Below, piece after piece: positions 11,636 to 63,808 of a stretch of 64,000 nt of DNA. The DNA comes from Euglena gracilis. Taxonomy: Eukaryota; Euglenida; Euglenophyceae; Euglenales. The first letter of the stretch is position 1. Every line of letters starts with the position of its first letter. The position numbers and the translations under genes are program-made. The stretch spans positions 5,165,234 to 5,229,233 of the forward strand of contig CP154954.1 in assembly GCA_039621445.1 (NCBI GenBank). Reading direction: 5' to 3'. The notes beneath the pieces are model-generated. The model searched no databases. It was not told the DNA's origin and saw only the letters and a list, made by a program, of their open reading frames with translations.

Positions 11636-14432
11636 CTAGCCCGCGTTGTCTGCCCAAATTTTTTCGCTGTTTTTTTCACGGAAAAGTTCACGGGTACCCG
11701 TAAACTTTTGCTCCAAAAATTTCCGGGAAAATTTCTGGGTTGGTTGCCACCTCGATAAAAACGACCCCTTTGACCCCGTTTTGGACACTTTAGGCTTTTT
11801 GCTGTATCAGGAATTTTTGGCCCTTTTGTGTCGATTCCACTGATGTCCACATTTTTCCCCAAGAATTCTCTTAATTTTGGTGCCGGCTGAAATCAACTGC
11901 CACCCCCCCAGCAGAGGCTGTTTCCGAAACTTTGTGTTTGGCCCCAAAAAGGCCCGATAATTGCTGTACAGCGGTTATCTGGCTAAATGCCTGCAAAACC
12001 CGTAAACACCGTTTTCCTCATTTCCTTTTGCAACAGTGAGACCCCTTGCTTCTCCTGGGCAGGAAAAGAAGGTTTACGGGAAACCGTGAAGTGAATGATG
12101 TTTACGGTTTACCGTGAACATTGTTTGAAGTATGCAAATAAGCCGTGTTAACGAGGGGGTGTAGGGCTCTCGTTCTTGGTTCCCCTGATGGCTTTCAAGC
12201 AGCTGGACACCCCCCGGTGCTCCCCCCTTGCCTCTTGGATTGGTAGGGCATCACACAGGAGCGGTAGATTGCCAAAAGCCGAAGGGGGGATACCGTTGCT
12301 GTGAGGGTACTCTGGAGGAGTTATGTCGTTTCCACCACTCAACTCCTGGGAGCGGAGTCAACAGCCGCCGCCAGAATGCCCCGTATTTTTCTGACTGGGC
12401 CCCAAGCTGTTTTGAAACGCACTTTCCGAGTCCACCTAAACTGCCAGATGGGGGGTCTCCCAGAGGGGGGAAGGACACATTCAGGCAGGAGAGCGGTTTT
12501 GGTGAGAGTGTTCCGACCCACTGCCCACTCTGTGAATCACTACTCAGCGCCACCATGTCAATCCATTGCAACCTATTTTGGGCTCTCCTGATAAGAAGCA
12601 AACCGTCTGCTGCGCTTAGGACCAGTGCAGTGGGAGGGGGAAGCTCATCGGATCTCACCCCATCAGCCTGCTTGACGAGGAGAGCAGAGGTTCTCCTCCT
12701 TCACGGTTGACCGTAAACAACGCACAAAGTGAGTTTTACGTGAAACCGTAAACAGTGCTCGGTTCAAGAAAGGTTTACGTGAAATCGTAAATGAAGAAAG
12801 GTTTACGTGAAACTGTAAATATCCGGATATCAGTGTTTTTGCCCCTGTGGTGCCACAGACTTTCTCCGTTGTTGTCTCGGGCCCAGAAGTGGAGGGGCAA
12901 CCCCCCAGCTGGTGCGCACTCACCCAAGTGGTTTTCAGGTAATCTCACACAGCTGAGTCGTGCTCGTTGCATTCTTTCCACCCTTTTCAAGCAAGTCGCT
13001 CGTGTCTCTCTGTCGATCTCTCGCGATGGACTGTGCTTTAAAGATAGAGGAGAGGGGGTTCCCTGAAATAACACTGCTTTTTGCGGTCCAAAGATTATTT
13101 GCAGTGATCAAAAGAAGTTCCCTATAAAATGACCCGCTAACCTTCGAAACGTATTGGCGAAGGATGCTGCAAAGAAGGCTATTTTTTTGACCTGTTGAAA
13201 GCCGCCAAAAAAATCTTTGATTTTTTTGGCGGTTGTCAGTGACAATCCTCAGAGTCCGTTGCTCTGAGTAGTGTTTCCCACAATTGCAACAAGCATCAGC
13301 GGATGGGTTCTGAAAACGTACTCTACGCTCCACAGTTTCACGTTCAGCATAATTCAGCCTCTTTGCAGAGCTCTTCAAACCTGCAGAGCGAAATGTGTTT
13401 CTGAGGGCAGTTCTCTATAATGTTGAAATGGAATGCGCAAATGGATGAATAATTTTCCGGGACATTCCTGTAAGTGGGGGAGTTTGAAGGGAAACCGCAT
13501 TGGATTCTTAAGATGCGGGGTACCTTGATGTTGGGATGGAGCTGCTGAGGCCTATCAAGTGGTGAGGAAGCAGGGTGACCCCCTGCAGTGAGCCCTTAAA
13601 CAGCTCATTCTGGGTTGTTGTTGACGGACCTTTCTTGGGGGGCATCGGGGGAAGTCGGGGGAACGGAGGGCACCTGTTACCCAGCCCAAGGTGTGCCGAG
13701 GTGATTGCGGCCGGTCTATGGCAACTGGGCTCATTAGCAGTAACTTGGTTTCTGTGCCCAGAGTGAAGTCTGTTCTCCAAACCTGTCCTAAGTTTACGTG
13801 AAACCTTGAACATCATTTCATTATGTCGCAACTGCACCTGGTGAGAGGGGGAACCGACGCCCCACAAGCAACCCCAGCCAGTGTTTGTGGGGAACACCTC
13901 CGCAGCTTGGCACCAACACTACACTGACATGAGCAAAGCGTGCCTTGTTCCAGTGCTGTTCCCACAGAACGTTGGGACCGTACCAGGAAGGGATGCACCG
14001 ATAACAAATAATTTCAGAAAGCAAGTTTACGGAAACCCGTGACCATGTTCAGTCGTTGCATTGGACATATGGGGTGGGGGCTGGGTCAAAAGGGCTATAA
14101 CCACAGCTCCTGGTGGTTGGAGACAAGGTTCGGGTCCCATTCACAAACAAGAGGGGAGCAGCACAAGTCCGCGGGAAACCGTAAACAAGTTCAAGGTCAC
14201 GGTTCTCCGTAAACTTCTGTTTTTGAATGTTTACGGATAACCGTGAACCTCCTTCACCGCGCAACCTTTTTTTCGGGCTCCCAACCGTTCAGGGGAACCC
14301 GTAAGGCATCGGCAGGGTGGAACAATCCCAGAACTATTTCAGAACACCTTGGGACCCACAATTTTCACGGCAAAATCGGAAAATTCGGGCGAAATCGGGG
14401 CGTTTTTCGGGTGGGCAGACAACGCGGGCTAG
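11636..14432. mobile_element. 2.8-kb segment bounded by 20-bp inverted repeats
   Basis: CTAGCCCGCGTTGTCTGCCC at 11636-11655 recurs exactly in reverse complement at 14413-14432. Subterminal sequence is also AT-rich and partly complementary. Inside are about a dozen copies of a palindrome of the form GTTTACG-GAAA-CCGTAAAC. No transposase-like ORF is visible. Read as a non-autonomous element or composite, not proven. Confidence 0.55.
11686..11705. repeat. GTTTACG palindrome, first copy
   Basis: GTTCACGGGTACCCGTAAAC, nearly perfect dyad. Further copies or near copies: 12072-12090, 12100-12120, 12701-12719, 12733-12753, 12772-12791, 12801-12819, 13792-13811, 14025-14043, 14169-14186, 14196-14214, 14229-14248. 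Half sites occur at about 11999 and 14290. Confidence 0.85.
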
Positions 14433-15136
14433 GGTTACTCCGGGCCATATCGGACCTCCTCCCCCCACCCAACCCTGACCACTTTGCGGGCAGCAGTGTG
14501 CAGTTTGACCTCGCTGAACCATCAATGTACTGGAGGGAGCCGCCCGTGGGACGCTTCACCGGCGAATTTCCACGATTCCAGTGATTTTGTTTGGGAGAAT
14601 GGCAAAGATTGTGTTTGTTCCTGGACCAATAACCGGGAAGCGGTCAGTGCTACCTGAATCGGGCATTTCCCCCTGCATGGAAAACAAGGTTGCAAGCAAA
14701 AGAGCGATGTAAAGAAAACCTCGGAAATTGCCGCCATGGAGGCCTTTCAACCCTATGGGGACATGTACCTCCCCGCAACGTGGGAATGTGCCTTGGCCCA
14801 TGGTGCCTGCCATGGCAGAAGCACAAAGAGGTTCCCATAAAGGTGGCATTTTACCCCTGCTCGGCACTATCCGTGTTGGGTGTGCCGCCCTATACCCCTG
14901 GACCCTGTGACATGCCCCCCCCCCCCCCCCCCGGCGAAGGGGCAGTGCTCGGGGGGGGGGGGGCTGGACCTGTATTTTTTTATAGTATCCGAAGCCTATT
15001 TTCAAGTAATTTCTTTTTTGATTAAAAAAAACATCACAGAAACCATAAAAATATGACATAAATTGAAATAACCAGATAGATTAAAACAAAGTGAAAATAA
15101 GTAATATTTAATTTTAATATTACCTGCCCCCCCCCC

Positions 15137-15331
15137 CTAGTTGCACTAAGGCTTCTTGTCTGTTTATGGCCGGCGCTAACTTCGCTTCTGGCCCAGTTTG
15201 CTGTGTGGTGAGTGGCCAGGTACCCCTTAAACCAGTGCTCTTTTGTTGCTCCGCCTGGCCGGGTGAGCAGCTCTGGTGTAATTCCAGCGCTGTAGGGACA
15301 TACAGTCACCTTGTGTGGTTGGTGTGGTTCC
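15137..15331 (+). repeat. 196-bp dispersed repeat, copy 1
   Basis: Starts TAGTTGCACTAAGGCTTCTT and runs to TTGGTGTGGTTCC. It is nearly identical to 16066-16262 apart from a few substitutions. A diverged inverted fragment (CCTTAGTGCAGCTAAGG) is at about 58375-58455. Both full copies follow a C run. Confidence 0.85.
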
Positions 15332-16065
15332 ATTGGGTGGGTCTACACCCTTGCGCCCCAGTGCTGCTCTTGCCTCCTGCCCTCTTCCCACTTTTCTGTG
15401 TGGGGGATGCATGGTGTAGGCACAACACCATGACTTGAAAAATTCCGGTGTGGCCTCACGGTCCTGTGGCTTTGGTAAACCCGGGTCACCAAATCTCGGC
15501 CTTAGGACAGTTGGCGGGTGGGTAGTGTGCCGCTGGGTACCAGTAGTTCCTTACATACTGGTACCCGCGCTCCATGCCCTGTCTGGGGTTGGTTTGGGCG
15601 GTCCTCTGCCTCGTGGGTGGATCCCTCTCTGCTGACTTCCCCTTTGGGGTTGGGTTGCTGGGGGTGTGCTCCTACTAGGCCGGCGAGCCCAACGGCCCCC
15701 CTGCCATATCCCCCAGGCGGTCGCACGAAGCGGCCATGCCCCCCTACAGAGGCATCGGAGTCGCGTTTTCCGCTGCTGGATTCCGCGGGGGTCCCACTTT
15801 CTTCCCCTCACTCCTCCCATTTTCCCTTCTGGCCACAGGGGTGGGCCGGGTTGGTCAAGGCCACCAGGGGCACCCGGGTGGGCTGGTCAAGGCCCTCTGG
15901 GGTACCCGGACACCAAAGCGATGGCTATTCAGGGCCTTGGGCACCCTCGCTTTGGCGACGTTCCCACCACTGCAACACACCACCTAAAATCGTCACAAAT
16001 GGTGTGTGGTCACCGCTTCTGGTTGCCACGTGAGTACGTGGCCCCACGGCTTGCGTGGGTGGTCC

Positions 16066-16262
16066 CCCTTAGTTGCACTAAGGCTTCTTGTCTGTTTATG
16101 GCCGGCACAAACTTCGCTTCTGGCCCAGCTGGCTGTGTGGTGAGTGGCCAGGTACCCCTTACACCAGTGCTCTTTTGTTGCTCCGCCTGGCTGAGTGAGC
16201 AACTCTGGTGTAATTCCAGCGCTGTAGGGACATACACTCACCTTGTGTGGTTGGTGTGGTTC
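16066..16262 (+). repeat. 196-bp dispersed repeat, copy 2
   Basis: Second copy of the repeat at 15137-15331, 929 bp downstream and in the same direction. Confidence 0.85.
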
Positions 16263-16276
16263 CCGCTGGTGTGGTT

Positions 16277-16406
16277 CCCCTTGTCGTACAACCGCCCCTC
16301 ATTAACGACCCCCCCCCGGTCGCAGGTTGCAGGTTATGGGGGTTACGCCCCCCCCCCCCCCGGTCGCAGGTTGCAGGAACCCGGTCGTACGACAGGGGGG
16401 GGCGGG
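16277..16406. mobile_element. 130-bp C/G-capped element, GTACGACC family
   Basis: Left end CCCCTTGTCGTACAACCG; right end CGGTCGTACGACAGGGG. Two copies of GGTCGCAGGTTGCAGG inside. It lies about 15 bp after the second copy of the 196-bp direct repeat. Confidence 0.7.
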
Positions 16407-16854
16407 TAATAAGTTTTTAATATTAATTATTTTATATTATATACATATTTTTTTCATTTTATATTTTTCATTTTGTTTTATATAAATCAATTTTATTTTA
16501 TATAAATAAACTAAATAGGCAGCACCTCTGCGCATGATTTGTGCTGCATCTTCTTTGAAGTTCTGGGCACACCGCACTTTTGGATGTTTCCACTTTCGCT
16601 TTCAGAACTTTCGCTTTCAGGAACACCATCAATTCTCTAGAACGCTTGGAAATGGAATCCCCCGCGCCCCAGGACCTCCCCCACCCCCTCCCCATAACCC
16701 TCACTCTCCACTCATTTTTGAGGGTATTTTATTCATTTTATTTTTTTGCGTGTCCCCCTGAATTGGTCAGAAATGCCCCAAAGCAGTGGGGTTGTCGGCT
16801 TGCTTCCCCTCCTTCGCCAGAAAATCGCTGCCGTGGGGTCACGCGGTCATACGC

Positions 16855-16995
16855 CCAGTCATGTGCGGTGTCATATGTGCGGTATCATGTCATGTGCGGT
16901 GTCATGTGTGCAGTGTCATGTCATGTGCGGTGTCATGTGTGCAGTGTCATGTCATGTGCGGCGTCATGTGCGGTGTGCGCAGCCATACTCCCAGT
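16855..16995. repeat. TCATGTGCGGTG minisatellite
   Basis: About 31-bp units (CATGTGCGGTGTCATGTGTG) repeated three to four times. Confidence 0.88.
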
Positions 16996-18555
16996 CATGT
17001 GCGGTGCCCCGGGGGATGTGCCGGCCCCTCGCACGCCCCTGCACGCTTGCTGCATTCCGCCTCGGTCGCCTCCATCCCCAGGGTGGGACGCGCTGCCCGC
17101 TGCCCAGGCGTGGGGGATGCCAACCATAGAGGCTGAGGACCAGCCTCCGTATGTCTCGTGGATGTAGTCTCCCCTTCTTAACCCCAGGTTTTCACCTTGC
17201 ATTGTCTTATTGACAATCAACAGAAAGGTTCAGGGTTCTTTGGTAATTAAGGTGTCTATTGTTCTTTTTTCCCCATTGGACCACCCCTCCACCAGGCTCA
17301 TGGTTGCACATTTTATTGTGGTATATCATTTGTTATAAGACGCTGTTTTTCAAACTGTTTTTTTGTGTTGATTATTTTTGCAAGGTTTTGTTGTGCATGC
17401 ATGTGTTGGTTTTGAGAGATTTGCTTAGAAATAATTTCGATTCAATATAATTTTCTGATTTGGGATCCAATTTTCAGCTGAGACCTGTTTTTCGCCAGAA
17501 ATAGAAAACTTCGAACCTTTGGTTCCTAATCATACATGCGTTCTGTTTCTTGACGATTTGCTAACAGCACTTATCTGTTAGGTGGCCAAAACGTTCAGTC
17601 CGGAACCAATTTTTGTAAAGTTTCCTAATTGATGCGTCTTGTTTCTAGCTTATTTTTTTTCTACATACAAAATGTATTGTAGATCATTTTGTAAATTTCT
17701 GATCACAAATCTCCACCCCAATCGACAGAAGTGCTTCTTTTGCATTCCCAACTCAGGCATGTTTTTTTCTCGATGTGAACCCGGGGAGTGGGGTCGAGTT
17801 CCACCGTGGGTGGCCCAGTCTCCCCATCAGGCTTCCAAGTGCCCTCCACGGTCACGGGGATCTGTAAAAACCGATGGGGCGCGAGCAAACCTTTTATTGT
17901 GTTTCAATTTTTTTTCAATAAAAAAATGGTGAAACTGTGGATCGTTTTTGGCGTCCCATTCTCCGCCGGCCCACCCTGGCGGTCTCTCCCTCCCGACGTC
18001 GTGCCTCTGCCATTGGCAGGGACTCTCCCCCCTCCAGTCTGCACCGCCAGCGCCGACTGCACCTCCAGCGCGCCTGGCCTTCCACATGCGCTCAGCCGCC
18101 ACGAGTCCCGCAATCTCGGGTGGCAAAGAGACCTTTCCTCCCCTGGACTGACCCCGTGTGGAAAGCCGTGCAAGACAACCGTACACACGTCTCTGTCTTT
18201 TGCTCTTTGCCAGGAGCAGGCATTATTATTTTCCCCAAAATTTTAAGGTATTTTTTAAAGATTTTTTAAGGCATTCGAAGGCTTTCCAAGGCGCTATTTT
18301 CCAGGTGGTCCAAGGGCTATCCAACCAACTTTTTTTGATTTTGAATGTTTTCCAAAATCAAGTCCAAGTGTTTTCCAAAAAAAGTAAAAAAAGCATTTTT
18401 TGAATTTTGGTTGGGCAGATGATGTTCCAGCGATGCCAGAAATCATTTTTTTCTTCCTGGATTTGGCTCGAGGTTTTGCGCTTTGATATTTGTTCAGTCG
18501 GAGAAAAACCACCAGTGCTAATTGTTTAAGGCATTTTCAAGCATTTTCAAGAGTT

Positions 18556-18888
18556 TATACATACATACATACATACACACATACATACATACATACATAC
18601 ATACATACATACATACATACATACATACATACATACATACATACATACATACATACATACAAACATACATACATACATACATACATACATACATACATAC
18701 ATACATACATACATACATACATACATACATACATACATACATACATACATACATACATACATACATACATACATACATACATACATACATACATACATAC
18801 ATACATACATACATACATACATACATACATACATACATACATACATACATGCATGCATGCATACATACATACATACATACATACATAC
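18556..18888. repeat. (ACAT)n microsatellite
   Basis: About 330 bp of ACAT/TACA with rare variants (ACAC near 18575, AAAC near 18660, GCAT near 18850). Confidence 0.97.
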
Positions 18889-19069
18889 CTCCCCCCCTTG
18901 TCGTTGACACGGTGTGTTCGTTGACACCCCCCCCCCCCGTGTCGACGACACTTTTCTGGAACACTACCTATTGAATCACAGTCACATTGACGTGGCGTAT
19001 CGTTGACACACCCCCCGTGTCAACGGCACTCTCCTGGAACATTGGCATGTCAACGACAAGGGGGGGGTT
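18888..19069. mobile_element. C/G-capped inverted-repeat element, TTGTCGTTGACA family
   Basis: Left end TACCTCCCCCCCTTGTCGTTGACA; right end TGTCAACGACAA plus G run plus TTA. Internal GTGTCGACGACACTTTTC-type motif with TGGAACA. It directly abuts the ACAT microsatellite. A degenerate relative is at 49374-49558, with fragments near 53690-53970. Confidence 0.75.
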
Positions 19070-20438
19070 ACTTGCCCCCCCCCCCCGGGGGTGAGTATGA
19101 TATCGTTAATCTATGGTGCAAGACGCGTCGCTGACAGCCTCCCCGCTCCCCGGCGATTCCAGGAGGTGGAAAGGTTGAAGAATTTGGGTGAAAGATTGTC
19201 TTCAAATTAGAACAAACCATTGACCCAAAATCTGGGAAATAAGTTGCATCCCCCCCAACACTGTGGACCCCTCCCCGAGCTCCTTTGGGGCCGCTCTTCA
19301 TCCCCACACCCATGAGCGGGAGCACACAGCGACCAGCAGTATTGAGTGACCCAGTAACAAGAAGGTCACGAGGACCTGTCAACATATTTTGATTTAATTC
19401 TGTACGGATGGATTTCCTTCCAAGAGTCGACGTTAACCAACCGTCATATCTACACCTATGAGGCTTCTTTCTTTATTAACTTCTATTTATTTGTTTTATC
19501 AGTTTAATTAATTTTTTCATTAGTTTTATAAATTAATTAATTATTGCTTTTACAAAACCGATTTTTTTGAGAATTCGATATCTATGCTCAAGTATTGTAC
19601 TGAGAAAAACTACCCCAACACGCACATGTGTGGTCCATACATCGCAGCTAACAGCCAAAAATTTGACCAAAGCTGGGGGTGCCAGTGGTGAACTTCGGTT
19701 GGGAGTTTTCAGATTCTTTCTTCTCGTGAAGGTTTTTGGGCTATTTAGCTTATTTGTTACTTCCTCATTTGGCTCCTCCTCCCCCAGTGCATACCCCCCC
19801 CAGGTGCTTGGTCCCCCACCCTTTTTTTCATGCCAACCTGGCCCCATGAATTTAGCCCCCAGCCTCTGCTTGCGATATTGGCCCCCTCTTTTCAGGCTCT
19901 TCGGCCTGTTTTGCCCTCTCCCGACAAAAACACACAATACGTTAATTGACCCCCTCCCAAAAGGCTGCCCCCCCCGGTTTCACTTTCAATCGCGGACACG
20001 GGGGAGGTACCTCCTAATTCCAGGTTTCTGAGGGAAAAGAAGGCTCCCCAGCCAGGTCAAGCCGTGGTCCAATGGGGGGGGGGTCCTCTATGTGTCCTCC
20101 CCAGGGAGAGACATCGTTGGGGGACCCCGCAGCAAGGACCTGTTCAGCTCTCTTGCCACCCAGCCCGTTTGGCGCTCCAGGGCACGGATTCATTTAACGC
20201 CTGTTTCGCCCACTTGGGACGGTAATGCGAATGGGTGGGTGGGTAGGGCCTCTGGAACCCCACTGGGGGGGGGGGTGCGTCAAATTTTTTTTGGCTGTTT
20301 TATTACAGTCAGCTTGACTGTTGGCATGCAATTCCATTCTGCTTTCAGTGGAAGGTGTTTCTTTTCCTCGTGTTGGAATTTGTCCGAAATCAGCCAGGCC
20401 TCGGTCCAAAGAAACCTCGGTTCAAAGAAACAAACGTT

Positions 20439-20704
<266 letters not shown>

Positions 20705-20737
20705 AAGTCATCTGTCTTCTAATCGGATATTCATTTA

Positions 20738-20999
20738 GTGACCTCCCCAGGGGGGGGGGCACTTTTCCTTGGGCCCAAACCCACCCCCCCCCTTTTTTCG
20801 AAAATTCATCCCCCCCACAAACGACCAACCACCCCACCCACCCAAAAACCCTGCCAAATCGGCCGAAAAATGATTAAGAAATTTGCAGCCAAAAATCTGA
20901 CCCATGGCGCTTCCCACCCCCTCCCGAGGGGGTCCAGAGGCCCCAACCCACCCACCCACCCAACCTTGAAAACCTACCGACCCTCCCCCCGGAGGTCAC
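20738..20999. mobile_element. Inverted-repeat element, GTGACCTCC family
   Basis: Left end GTGACCTCCCC, right end GGAGGTCAC, with C/G runs just inside. Internal ACTTTTCC(T/C)xGGGCCCAAxCCC recurs at 21920-21950, marking a related partial copy at 21896-22240. Confidence 0.5.
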
Positions 21000-22661
21000 A
21001 CAGGTACCAAGTGAATCTATGCTTCTGGTGCCAGTCCATAGTCACGCACATGAAGCATAATTCAGAGGGAAATAATTTCGATGTGTGAGGCAAGGACAAG
21101 CGCAACCATCGCAGCTGGTGGAGCAATCACAAATCACAGGAAATTGGCAAGGATGTGTGTGAAGCGCCGGAGGAATCCCGTGCCAAAAGCAAATATATGA
21201 CAGACGTGGTGCGCAAGAATGCAATCCCCCACTTCTTGCGAAACATGATGAGAAGAATTAACTGGGAATGCAAAGGTTGGTAACCCCCTTTGCCCATTAT
21301 GATGCATTATTGTGCTGCAGTTTATTTTTTGTAAATTTGCGTACCCTACCACTGAAGGCAGCAGTCATAAAAGCGCACGCTCCCTTTGGGATTGAAAATG
21401 TAAAAATCCATAAAAACTAGGCATTGAAACAACACAATATGGAACTCTGTACTGATGTATGCAATGTGGTTGATCATGCCATTGATTCAGTTCACAGGTT
21501 TGAGAAAACTGGAGAGTTTGCGAGGACTGTGGCTCTCAATTCTGAGTAGCTCCATTAAACTGAGAATTGTGAAAAATAATCACCACCTTCTGCCACCCTT
21601 GCCTCAGATACAGCAATCTTCTCTAAATATGCCGCTGACAGGTGCCAAATGCCACAGCCCAAAAGGGAGGACCCAATAATTTTGTTTCCCTGGGACAATT
21701 TCAAAGCTGTTGCAGAAGAGTCACAGATACGTTGCAGAGTTGCAGAATGTCCTGCCTTGGTGCCAACCATTCTACAACATCAACTCGTATCTCTCTGCTC
21801 ATTGGCAAAACTATCAAATTGATTGGCTATCCCCCCGGCCACCTGGCTAGCGCAAGCTTAGGTGGCACCTTCCCAGGCATGAAAGCAGCCCCGGATTCAC
21901 CCAGTGACCCCACCCGGAGGGACACTTTTCCCAGGGCCCAACCCCCACCCACAAATTATCACAAAAAAGTCGAAAAAATCGAAAAAAATTGTCCAAAAAA
22001 AAAAACGATGTTTTTTTTGGCGTCCCGGACGCGGAAAACCTGTTTTTTTTAGGCGAAAATGAGCGTTTTTCGACCTCCCAGCACCCCGTTTTTGGCCCGA
22101 AACCCATGGAGTTTGGGTCAAAAGTGGTCAAAAAAAGTCGGCAAAATCGAGGGAAAAAAATGTCCGAAACAATGTTTTTTGGCCTCCCGCCCACCCACCC
22201 ACCCACGACACCCTACCCCGGGGGGGGGGGCAAAATCGCCCACCCACCCACCCAAAACCCAGCCAAACCCCCTCCCATGCCAGGGCTGTGTGGGAAATCT
22301 CGAAGCCTGACAGGTGGCCCCACCTGCGATCACGGTGGCTGACAGCCTTGTTATAGCTTATGGCGGGGAGAGGGCAAGTTTTCATAATTTGTGTAATTTT
22401 CATTTTCTTTTGCAGAATCCAAATCATGAAAATTGCATTTTTTTTTGTGTGTCGGTCTCACTTTCTTTGGGGGGAAGCTAAGCTGCAACGTTTTTCTTCC
22501 CAAAGGTTCGCCACCCCCCCGTCGGGCCGCTGGCCACCAGCAGAGGCTCCACTCTCAACCCACCTTAAAGCCCCGAAGGAAGCACCCCACCGGCAAACCA
22601 TTGTGCGTTGGCAAGCCCCAGCGAGTTGCCCCCTCCTCCCCGCCCCTGCCCCCCCCCCCAG
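21000..22661. other. Region upstream of the CCAR-like gene
   Basis: No exon recognised. 21896-22240 is a partial repeat related to 20738-20999. The presumed promoter and any 5' UTR would lie here or just downstream, but no TATA or other core element stands out. Confidence 0.4.
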
Positions 22662-22668
22662 CGCCCGC

Positions 22669-62655
<39,987 letters not shown>

Positions 62656-63693
62656 GCCACGTCGGGTGTCCCCCCCAAGCGACGCCCCAGCCCACACGGC
62701 CACCACCCCTGCCGCTGCCGAGAGGGTTTGCTCAATACCCCGTGGCAGCAACAACTCACCCCCGACTACACCAACGGCTGGCAGCAGCATCCGTGTCACG
62801 CCACATTTCTGTCCTGTTCCGGGAGTTTCCGCCCGCCCCCATCGCTGTCGCCTGCGTGCAGGCTTCTCCCCATCCCATCCGGTGTTGTGGCGGACCCTCT
62901 GGCCCACCATCCCCTCCATGCCCATTCAGTGTGTTACCGTTCAGGCCAGGCGGCCCATCAGGCCACGCCAAGCAAGCGCTTGGTACGTTTTCCCGCATTT
63001 GTGCCGCGTTGGGCCAGGGCAGATTTTGTGTCAAAAATGATTTTTTTTTGTATAATTGGAGGTTTTTTTTGACAACTTTGCAGTTTCGATTCTTTGGAAC
63101 CTGGTTTGACCCCCAGTCGGGGCCAGTTCCAACTGGGGGACCCCCATGGTGGGGGGCAGAGGGGGCAGCCTTTTTCCAGCCAGCCGAAATTTTCCAGCCT
63201 CTGAGCTGGCCCCCCCCCCCCGGGGGGGGGGACCCTCAAAAGACACCCTGTTGTGGAGTAACAGGAGAACGTGTATGCCAAATGCCAACTTGGCACCTGC
63301 AAAATCCTGCATTCCATCATCGGAACTTGGGACATGGCCGCCCTGTCAGCCTCCTCTCCCCCACACAGCACGCCACCATCATGTGCAGCTGGTCTCCGGG
63401 TGCGTAGGTTTTGGACCGCACCACTGCTTCCCTTCTGTCCACCGTGCACCCCGCCCCCACACCAAGGAAAGAGTATCCCCAACTTTTCAATTACAAAAAT
63501 TTGGCTATTCACAAATAATTTTTATATTTTTGGTTTTAATTTTTGGCTGTCCAGGTTTGGCAATCCATCACCTCAGTATGGGCAGTGACTGGGCAACAGC
63601 GTTCTTTAATATCTGCAAGCCGCTGCTCGTGCTGAGAGGCGGTGGTGCGGCGGTGCCCCACCACTGGGGCCCCGAATGCCCCCGGGGGCGACG
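62656..63693. other. Intergenic stretch between the two genes
   Basis: No convincing exon. It contains the presumed 3' UTR, a GC-rich stretch to about 63000, a T-rich patch, and at 63160-63240 a CCAGCCAGC-type motif with adjoining C and G runs of the kind also seen near 8920, 24950, 29330 and 57370. Confidence 0.5.
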
Positions 63694-63808
63694 ATGCGCG
63701 CAGCCCGCGGCCTGCTCTCCCCCACCGCCCTGCTGCTGTTCCTCGGGGCCTATTGGGCAGTGGTGCCCCTGCTGTGCCCAGGGCCCTGGGACTCTCTGGC
63801 CCACCGAG
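63694..63808 (+). CDS. Probable first exon of a second gene, signal-anchor N-terminus
   Basis: Opens at ATG with MRAARGLLSPTALLLFLGAY, then WAVVPLLCPGPWDSLAHR. A basic start followed by about 20 hydrophobic residues suggests a signal peptide or a type II membrane anchor. The donor CACCGAG/GTTGAG is phase 1, with an in-frame TGA just beyond. The rest of the gene lies past the window, so its function is unknown. Secreted enzymes and Golgi transferases often start this way, but nothing here shows it. Confidence 0.55.

Larger units (their letters stand above)
14433..18555. other. No gene seen; repeats only
   Basis: Holds the two 196-bp repeats, the 16277-16406 element and the TCATGTGCGG minisatellite. 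The GC-rich 15450-16030 and 17950-18180 stretches have open frames, but no splice-bounded protein-like exon could be justified. Confidence 0.45.

Noticed and set aside
15666-16409. 247-codon ORF in a GC-rich stretch
   Set aside because: Runs through the 196-bp repeat and into a C/G-capped element; composition and frame changes do not look like protein.
18490-18974. ORFs of Tyr-Ile-His-Thr or Cys-Met-Tyr-Val repeats
   Set aside because: ACAT microsatellite; no start context or splice-bounded exon.
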